Shown: positions 46,496 to 52,685 of the stretch, in pieces
Position numbering within the stretch: the first letter of the stretch is position 1
Layout: each line of letters starts with the position of its first letter
Source: Actinomycetota bacterium
GTDB taxonomy: Bacteria > Actinomycetota > Actinomycetes > Nanopelagicales > Nanopelagicaceae
Direction: 5' to 3'
DNA: 52,685 bases
NCBI GenBank assembly: GCA_029978465.1
Contig: JAPOJK010000002.1
Coordinates: 1-52,685, forward strand
Made by a program: the position numbers and the translations under genes
Notes under the pieces: model-generated
Seen by the model: the letters and a program-made list of their open reading frames with translations, nothing else
The model's database searches: none
What the model was told of the DNA's origin: nothing

Positions 46496-47074
46496 TTAAT
46501 TTACCATCAGGCCATTGATGCAGAAGGCGGTCGCATAAGCGATCTCGTTCTCTGCGTCATGGCCTGATTCAATTCTCTTGGTTGATGCATCTGTAATCGC
46601 CTGAATGAAGGCAAGAGCACGGTGTGCATCTTTTACACCTAAATCTGTGACCGCCTTCATCAATGGTGCCATCAAAGCTCTGTGTGCCATTCCAATGTGC
46701 TGCGCACGTGATTGCGGCATGGCGGTCGCGTTGAGAGCCTTTGCTAATAGGTGACGACCATCTGCAATATAAGTAAGTGCACCTTTGACCCAACAGGTAA
46801 CTATGCATTGAGCATCGACACAATCGGCAACAGCTGAGTTGAGAGTCTCTGCAAAACTATTGAGCTCATCAATTACTAGGTCGGCAACAAGTTCAGAGCC
46901 ACTTCCGAAATACTCGTAAACAGATGTGCGTGACAACCCAGCGCGTTGAGCAACTGCGGCAACGGTAATTGCAGCACCACCAGATTCAAGAGCGATGCTT
47001 GCAGCAGCTTCAATCAGCTGATTACGTCGCCAATCTCGGTGCTCTGCAAGTGTTTGGGTTTCAATGCGAGGCAT
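46496..47074 (-). CDS. TetR/AcrR family transcriptional regulator
   Basis: RRNQLIEAAASIALESGGAAITVAAVAQRAGLSRTSVYEYFGSGSELVADLVI. Confidence 0.9.
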   Translation of the reverse strand: MPRIETQTLAEHRDWRRNQLIEAAASIALESGGAAITVAAVAQRAGLSRTSVYEYFGSGSELVADLVIDELNSFAETLNSAVADCVDAQCIVTCWVKGALTYIADGRHLLAKALNATAMPQSRAQHIGMAHRALMAPLMKAVTDLGVKDAHRALAFIQAITDASTKRIESGHDAENEIAYATAFCINGLMVN

Positions 47075-47078
47075 ATTT

Positions 47079-49076
47079 TTATTGTTTCATGCTTTCGCTC
47101 AGTCTTCTCAGTGAATCTACGACTACCGCCTTGTCTGAGGTTCTCCAGAGAGGTGGCATCGAGTTAAGTAGAACACTTCCGTACCGCTTGGTCACGATTC
47201 TGGAGTCCAAAATGGCAACAACTCCACGATCATCAACCGATCTGATCAAACGGCCTGTGCCCTGTGCCAGCAGCAGGGCAGCCCGTGGCAGTGAAACCTG
47301 CATAAAACCACTGCCGCCAGCGGCATCTGCCTGTGATGCACGTGCACTCATGACGGGTTCATCTGGACGCGGAAATGGAATGCGATCGATAGCAACTAAG
47401 ATGCAACTATTTCCTGGAACATCAACGCCCTGCCACAAAGACATGGTTCCAATCAAAATCGAAGTTTCATCCTTTGCAAAACGTTCCACTAAAGGACCAA
47501 CGGCATCGCCGCGCTTTTGCGTGATGATCTTGATCGGAAGCTCTGCTAACACTTTTCGCAGATGTAAATCCGCCGCCTCTACCCCACGCCATGATGAAAA
47601 GAGCGCGAGGGTTCGACCACCTGCAGCATCGATTAACTCACCAAGTTCGGTTAGGACATCATGGCTGGGGCCATCACGACCTGGCTCTGGCAAATGCTTA
47701 GGCATGTACAACACACCTTGATTTGCAAAATCAAAGGGAGAGCCAACATCGAGCATTTGTACATTGGCAGGATCGACTTCGCCATCCTTTAATTCAGCGT
47801 TGATCTCCTCATTGACTAAAAAGCCGATGCTCTTCGCCATGGAATCAAAGCCCTTGCCCACAGTTAAGGTTGCAGAGGTTGCAATCACTGGAGTCTTCGT
47901 CAAAAGGTTTTCACGTAAAACCTCTGACACCGATAAAGGTGCCAGGTACAGTGTGGAAAATGTTGGCTCGTACCAAAGAACTAAGCCATCCCCCATCTTT
48001 AGCAAAGTTGTAGCAGTTGTTGCGATCTCTGTAACCGCACCCTTTACTCGCGCTCTCTCTGCTAACGCATCGGTATCGATGATTTCATCATCTGCTGCTA
48101 AGAACTGGGTAATTCCCTTTGCCGCCTCCATTACCTTGCGAATAGAAAACTCAAGAGATTGTGGAATCTCTTCGAGTCGACCAAGCGCGGTTGGATCACC
48201 CTTTACATCCTCGCCGTAATCAACCATCGATTCATGGAAATCATTGGCGGCTTTGTGGAAGGCATCTGAAAGCTTGCCCGGCATGAACTTTCGGGCCATT
48301 GCCGCAGCTCGCAAAACTCGGTTAGAAGTTAGTTCATCGGTAACTGCTTGGGTTGCTCGATCCATGAACTCATGGGCCTCATCCAAAATCACACAATCCC
48401 GTTCAGGCAGGATCGGATGAGAATCTACGATTTCGATTGCTAGCAAGGTGTGATTAGTAACGACGATATCTGCAGTTTGCGCCTTAGCTTTTGCATTTGC
48501 CGCAAAGCATTGTGAGCCAAAGGCGCAGACATCTGCACCGACACATTCACGACCTGATGTACTGTTCGCCAGCCACACACGTCGATCTACTTCGGGTGCA
48601 TCATCCCGATCTCCGCTAACACCTGGAGTCTTAGCCCAAGCGATTAATCGCTTCGCATCCTTTTCTAGCGATGAAACCTCCATCACTAACTCTGTATCAG
48701 GGTCAACATCCTCGCTATTCATCTTCTGCAAACACACATAATTTCCAACACCTTTATAGATTGCGTAGGAAATTTCGCGGCCAAGTTCTTTTTCAAGTGC
48801 TGGAACTACCGCTGGCAAGTCACGATCGACCAATTGTCGTTGCAGCGCGATCGTTGCAGTAGCTACAAGAACTTTACGCCCATGCACGATGCCGGGAATT
48901 AAGTAGGCAAGTGATTTACCGGTACCGGTTCCTGCTTGAACCATAAGATGATGGCGATTGGTGAGGGCGTTTGCAACAGCTTCCGCCATTTCAATCTGGC
49001 CATCACGGGCTGAACCACCAATTGCCTCGACAGCAACATCTAGTGCGCGGCGCACCTGTGCTGACATATCGCTCAT
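47079..49076 (-). CDS. dinG: DinG/XPD-type ATP-dependent DNA helicase
   Basis: VQAGTGTGKSLAYLIPGI, ATATIALQRQL, DIVVTNHTLLAIEI, DEAHEFMDRA, four-Cys Fe-S candidate region, LLLAQGTGRLIRSVDDRGVVAILDSR. Confidence 0.92.
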   Translation of the reverse strand: MSDMSAQVRRALDVAVEAIGGSARDGQIEMAEAVANALTNRHHLMVQAGTGTGKSLAYLIPGIVHGRKVLVATATIALQRQLVDRDLPAVVPALEKELGREISYAIYKGVGNYVCLQKMNSEDVDPDTELVMEVSSLEKDAKRLIAWAKTPGVSGDRDDAPEVDRRVWLANSTSGRECVGADVCAFGSQCFAANAKAKAQTADIVVTNHTLLAIEIVDSHPILPERDCVILDEAHEFMDRATQAVTDELTSNRVLRAAAMARKFMPGKLSDAFHKAANDFHESMVDYGEDVKGDPTALGRLEEIPQSLEFSIRKVMEAAKGITQFLAADDEIIDTDALAERARVKGAVTEIATTATTLLKMGDGLVLWYEPTFSTLYLAPLSVSEVLRENLLTKTPVIATSATLTVGKGFDSMAKSIGFLVNEEINAELKDGEVDPANVQMLDVGSPFDFANQGVLYMPKHLPEPGRDGPSHDVLTELGELIDAAGGRTLALFSSWRGVEAADLHLRKVLAELPIKIITQKRGDAVGPLVERFAKDETSILIGTMSLWQGVDVPGNSCILVAIDRIPFPRPDEPVMSARASQADAAGGSGFMQVSLPRAALLLAQGTGRLIRSVDDRGVVAILDSRIVTKRYGSVLLNSMPPLWRTSDKAVVVDSLRRLSESMKQ

Positions 49077-50515
49077 TAAAGAGCCAGCAAATCCATAAAC
49101 TCATTTACTGGAGTTGCTGCAAGCTTGTCGTAATCAAGGCACAAATCGATGATCTTCTTCTGCTTTTCGCCATCGTAAATACGGGCCAAGTTGGTCTTGT
49201 ACTTTTCGATTAAGAGCGGAATACCTTCGGTGCGACGACGTGCATGGCCGATTGGGTACTCAACAGCAACCTCATCAAAAACCGTGCCATCCTTGAATTC
49301 AACTGTAATTGCGTTGGCAATCGAGCGTTTTTCAGGGTTGTGATAATCGGCTGTATAGCCAAGGTCTTCAACACAGACAATCTTTTCGCGCAGAGCATCG
49401 ATACGAGGATCGGCAGCAATATCTTCTTCGTAATCACGAGCGGTAAGTCGACCAAAGATAAATGGAACCGCAACCATGTACTGAATACAGTGATCGCGAT
49501 CTGCCGGGTTATTGAGCGGACCCTTTTTATCGATGATGCGGATACATGCCTCGTGGGTGCGGATCGTTACCTTTGCGATGTCATCTGATGTCTTACCTGC
49601 AGCCTGCATTTGGTGATAAATAGTCATCGCAGCTTCAACACCAGTTTGTGAGTGGAATTCTGCTGGGAAAGAGATCTTAAACAAAACATTTTCCATAACA
49701 TATGAACCGTAAGGTCGTTGGAACTTGAATTCATTTCCCTTGAAGGAAACATCATAGAAGCCCCAGGTCTTAGCGGTGAGCGCTGATGGATAACCCATCT
49801 CGCCAGTCTTTGCAATCAAAGCAAGACGAACTGCACGCGAGGTTGCATCTCCTGCAGCCCATGACTTACGTGATCCTGCATTAGGAAAGTGGCGGTAGGT
49901 ACGAAGTGATTGACCATCAACCCACGCCAGTGAAACCGCGGCAAGTGCTTGATCACGAGTCAGACCCATCATCTGCGCAACAACAGCGGTTGATGCAACC
50001 TTTACCAATACAACGTGATCAAGACCGACCTTGTTAAATGAGTTCTCTAATGCGATACAGCCTTGAATTTCATGGGCTTTGATCATCGCAGTTAAAACAT
50101 CTTTAACGGTGAACTTCTTATCTGTAGTACGACTCAACCAATCAGCGGTTGCAAGAATTGCACCTAAGTTATCTGAAGGATGTCCCCACTCAGCAGCAAG
50201 CCAGGTGTCATTGAAATCTAACCAACGGATCATCGCGCCGATATTGAAAGCGCCTTGCACTGGATCTAAAACATGTTTTGTTCCTGGCACCTTGACGCCA
50301 TTGGCAACAGTTACACCTGGCACAACCGGTCCTAAAAGCTTGGTGCAGGCTTCATATTCAAGGGCTTCGAGGCCACAACCCAGTGTGTCCATAAAGCAGT
50401 TCCATGCAGTCTCATAAGCAACCGGAGATTTGATCTCGTAGTTCAGCGCGTAATCGACGATATCGATTATCGCTTGATCGTATGGCTGGTTACCTTGACT
50501 TACATGGCTCGACAT
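49076..50515 (-). CDS. prpD: 2-methylcitrate dehydratase (MmgE/PrpD family)
   Basis: AIIDIVDYALNYEIKSPVAYETAWNCFMDTLGCGLEAL; MIRWLDFNDTWLAAEWGHPSDNLGAIL; adjacent to prpC/prpB. Confidence 0.93.
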   Translation of the reverse strand: MSSHVSQGNQPYDQAIIDIVDYALNYEIKSPVAYETAWNCFMDTLGCGLEALEYEACTKLLGPVVPGVTVANGVKVPGTKHVLDPVQGAFNIGAMIRWLDFNDTWLAAEWGHPSDNLGAILATADWLSRTTDKKFTVKDVLTAMIKAHEIQGCIALENSFNKVGLDHVVLVKVASTAVVAQMMGLTRDQALAAVSLAWVDGQSLRTYRHFPNAGSRKSWAAGDATSRAVRLALIAKTGEMGYPSALTAKTWGFYDVSFKGNEFKFQRPYGSYVMENVLFKISFPAEFHSQTGVEAAMTIYHQMQAAGKTSDDIAKVTIRTHEACIRIIDKKGPLNNPADRDHCIQYMVAVPFIFGRLTARDYEEDIAADPRIDALREKIVCVEDLGYTADYHNPEKRSIANAITVEFKDGTVFDEVAVEYPIGHARRRTEGIPLLIEKYKTNLARIYDGEKQKKIIDLCLDYDKLAATPVNEFMDLLAL

Positions 50516-50518
50516 TGA

Positions 50519-51649
50519 TTAGCGCTTTTCAATAGGTACAAAGGCAAGATCTTCTGGACCAACATAGGTAGCTGTTGGGCGGATGATCTTTCCATCGTTG
50601 CGCTGCTCAATGACGTGAGCTGTCCAACCAGAAATACGTGCCATCACAAATAGTGGAGTGAAGTAGTTAACTGGAATCTTCATCGCATCATATGCAACAG
50701 CTGAGAACCAGTCGACGTTAGGGAACATCTTCTTAACTTCCCACATCACTGATTCGATGCGCTCTGCAACGTTGTATAGATTTTCCTTACCAGCTGCTAC
50801 TGCAAGATCCTTAGTGATGACCTTAACGATCTCATTGCGAGGATCTGACACTGTATAAACCGGGTGACCAAAACCAATAACAACTTCCTTGTTCTCTACA
50901 CGCTTGCGGATATCGGCCTCTGCCTGATCTGGCGTTGAGTAACGAAGTTGAATCTCAAGTGCGACCTCATTTGCGCCACCATGCTTTGGACCGCTGAGCG
51001 CTCCGATTGAGCCGGTAACACATGAGTAAATATCTGCACCGGTTCCTGCAATGACACGACCGGTAAATGTTGAAGCGTTGAACTCGTGCTCTGCATACAA
51101 AACTAGTGATGCATGCATCGCCTTTTCCCACTGCTCACTTGGCTTTTCGCCGTGAAGTAGGTGCAGGAAGTGAGCACCGATTGAGTTGTCATCGGTTTCT
51201 ACTTCGATGCGCTTTCCATTATTTGCAAAGTGGTGCCAATACCCAAGTAATGAACCGGTCTTTGCCAACATTGAATCAGCGATATCGCGCGCCTCTTCTG
51301 GTGTGTGCTTAGTTGACTCTGGTGTGACCGCACCGAGTGCTGAAAAGCCTGTACGCAAAACATCCATCGCATGGGCAGAAGCTGGAAGTTGTTCAAGCAC
51401 TGTTTTGACCTGAGGTGAAAGCCCGCGTAGACCCTTGAGCTTTGCCTTGTACGCATCTAATTGAGCCTGATTAGGTAGCGCGCCATGGACCAATAGGTAT
51501 GCGACCTCTTCAAACTGACAGTTAGCTGCCAAATCTTTGATTGAGTATCCGCGGTAGTGAAGATCTGCTCCACCTACTGCGCTCAGCGCTGTGTTTCCCG
51601 CTGGAACTCCAGAGAGTGCAACTGACTTCTTTACTTTGATTTCTGTCAT
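50519..51649 (-). CDS. prpC: 2-methylcitrate synthase / citrate synthase
   Basis: [86 protein letters not shown]. Confidence 0.93.
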   Translation of the reverse strand: MTEIKVKKSVALSGVPAGNTALSAVGGADLHYRGYSIKDLAANCQFEEVAYLLVHGALPNQAQLDAYKAKLKGLRGLSPQVKTVLEQLPASAHAMDVLRTGFSALGAVTPESTKHTPEEARDIADSMLAKTGSLLGYWHHFANNGKRIEVETDDNSIGAHFLHLLHGEKPSEQWEKAMHASLVLYAEHEFNASTFTGRVIAGTGADIYSCVTGSIGALSGPKHGGANEVALEIQLRYSTPDQAEADIRKRVENKEVVIGFGHPVYTVSDPRNEIVKVITKDLAVAAGKENLYNVAERIESVMWEVKKMFPNVDWFSAVAYDAMKIPVNYFTPLFVMARISGWTAHVIEQRNDGKIIRPTATYVGPEDLAFVPIEKR

Positions 51650-51654
51650 GGTCC

Positions 51655-52542
51655 CTACCCGTTGTCTTTACCTAGTGTTTGGTCAAGTGCTTTTTCATAT
51701 TCATAGTAATTAATTGCTTGGTACAACTCTTCACGTGTCTGCATCGTGTCGATCACAGTGGACTGTGTGCCATCGCGACGAATCGCTGTGTAGACATTCT
51801 CAGCCGCCTTGTTCATCGCTCTGAAGGCTGACAATGGGTACAGGATCATTCCGACCCCGTTGGCAGCTAGTTCATCGCGAGTAAAGAGCGGTGTCATTCC
51901 AAACTCGGTGATGTTGGCCAAGATTGGCTTTGCAACCGCTGCTGAAAACTTTGCGTAATCTTCAAGGGTGCGAATCGCCTCAGGGAAGATTAAATCTGCG
52001 CCAGCTTCGATATAGGCATGAACGCGATCTAACGCGGAATCAACACCTTCATTTGCAATCGCATCGGTGCGAGCCATGATCTGGAAGTTGTCATCGGTGC
52101 GAGCGTCAACGGCAGCTTTGATGCGATCAACCATTTCAGCCTTTGAAACAATCTCTTTGTTGGGACGATGTCCGCAACGCTTTGCGCCAACCTGATCTTC
52201 GATGTGCATTGCGGCCGCTCCAGCTTTGATCAGATCCTTTACTGTGCGGCCGATGTTAAAAGCCGATGCGCCAAAACCTGTGTCGGCATCAACCAACAGC
52301 GGCGTATCGCAGACATTGGTAATGCGACGAACATCGATTAAAACATCTTCCAGGGTTGTAATTCCTAAATCTGGAATACCCATCGATCCTGCAGCGACTC
52401 CTCCACCGGAAAGGTAGATCGCACGAAATCCTGCGCGCTTTGCCAAAAGAGCATGGTTAGCGTTAATGGTTCCAATAATTTGAAGCGGGGATTCTTCAAC
52501 CAAAGCCTTCTTAAAGGCTGCACCTGCGCTGGTTACGCTCAC
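51655..52542 (-). CDS. prpB: Methylisocitrate lyase
   Basis: [79 protein letters not shown]. Confidence 0.95.
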   Translation of the reverse strand: MSVTSAGAAFKKALVEESPLQIIGTINANHALLAKRAGFRAIYLSGGGVAAGSMGIPDLGITTLEDVLIDVRRITNVCDTPLLVDADTGFGASAFNIGRTVKDLIKAGAAAMHIEDQVGAKRCGHRPNKEIVSKAEMVDRIKAAVDARTDDNFQIMARTDAIANEGVDSALDRVHAYIEAGADLIFPEAIRTLEDYAKFSAAVAKPILANITEFGMTPLFTRDELAANGVGMILYPLSAFRAMNKAAENVYTAIRRDGTQSTVIDTMQTREELYQAINYYEYEKALDQTLGKDNG

Positions 52543-52586
52543 AGGTTGAGTGTAACTACCTCAAACAGGCTCGCAAACTCCGCAAT

Positions 52587-52604
52587 TAGTTGAATATTCA
52601 ACTA
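52587..52604. promoter_or_regulatory. 18-bp perfect palindrome TAGTTGAATATTCAACTA (candidate operator)
   Basis: Contains TTGAAT (52590-52595), 17 bp before TACGGT (52613-52618), which is 6 nt before the ATG at 52625. Confidence 0.7.
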
Positions 52605-52624
52605 CTTTGTTGTACGGTATCGAC

Positions 52625-52685
52625 ATGGCTCAATTACCAGCGTTGTACATAGGTCATGGAGCACCGATGTTGCTCGATGATGAGT
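52625..52685 (+). CDS. N-terminus of LigB-type extradiol ring-cleavage dioxygenase (4,5-DOPA dioxygenase-like), truncated by window end
   Basis: MAQLPALYIGHGAPMLLDDE resembles the LigB/YgiD N-terminus (P.LFIGHGSPM). Confidence 0.65.
   Translation, partial: MAQLPALYIGHGAPMLLDDE

Noticed and set aside
46969-47721. 250-aa plus-strand ORF opposite tetR/dinG
   Set aside because: Antisense shadow of two well-supported coding regions; no motif and no plausible RBS
1-52685. CRISPR arrays, tRNA/rRNA genes, integrases, transposases or phage genes
   Set aside because: Looked for repeats with regular spacers, tRNA-like intergenic blocks and mobile-element proteins; none seen. A tRNAscan/Infernal run would be decisive

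Overview
The window is a compact, gene-dense actinobacterial chromosome segment. Its moderate GC, carotenoid genes, short or overlapping gene junctions and gene content suggest a streamlined planktonic (Nanopelagicales/acI-like) lineage; that placement is inference. It looks like core and metabolic genome. I saw no integrase, transposase, phage genes, CRISPR array, rRNA or tRNA. Main blocks: metF and crtE-crtI-crtB; a TPP-riboswitch-controlled pnuC/pnuT-like transporter overlapping a P-loop kinase; a PASTA Ser/Thr kinase; aroG, pfk, xylB; a divergent glgC/glgA(M) pair; era; the yraN-yifB-dprA and rplS-lepB-rnhB runs; sepH; psuG-psuK; parC (C-terminal domain absent), an ABC-F ATPase and parE; sigA followed by an unusual CDGSH iron-sulfur/MhpD-type hydratase fusion; metX behind a SAM-IV riboswitch; a putative heme-uptake locus with two secreted proteins; dinG; and prpBCD (methylcitrate cycle). 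The most interesting signals are: (1) the CDGSH-hydratase fusion; (2) a 10-bp palindrome GGGCGCGCCC at exactly the same distance (48 bp) from the start codon of two unrelated genes; (3) a recurring TANNNT-N6/7-ATG/GTG leaderless-promoter grammar, including two divergent gene pairs whose -10 boxes overlap on opposite strands; (4) the TPP riboswitch-pnuT-kinase unit; (5) the heme locus with paralogous secreted proteins and a palindrome; (6) an 18-bp perfect palindrome covering the -35 position of a LigB-type dioxygenase gene. All functional calls come from reading translated sequence without database searches.
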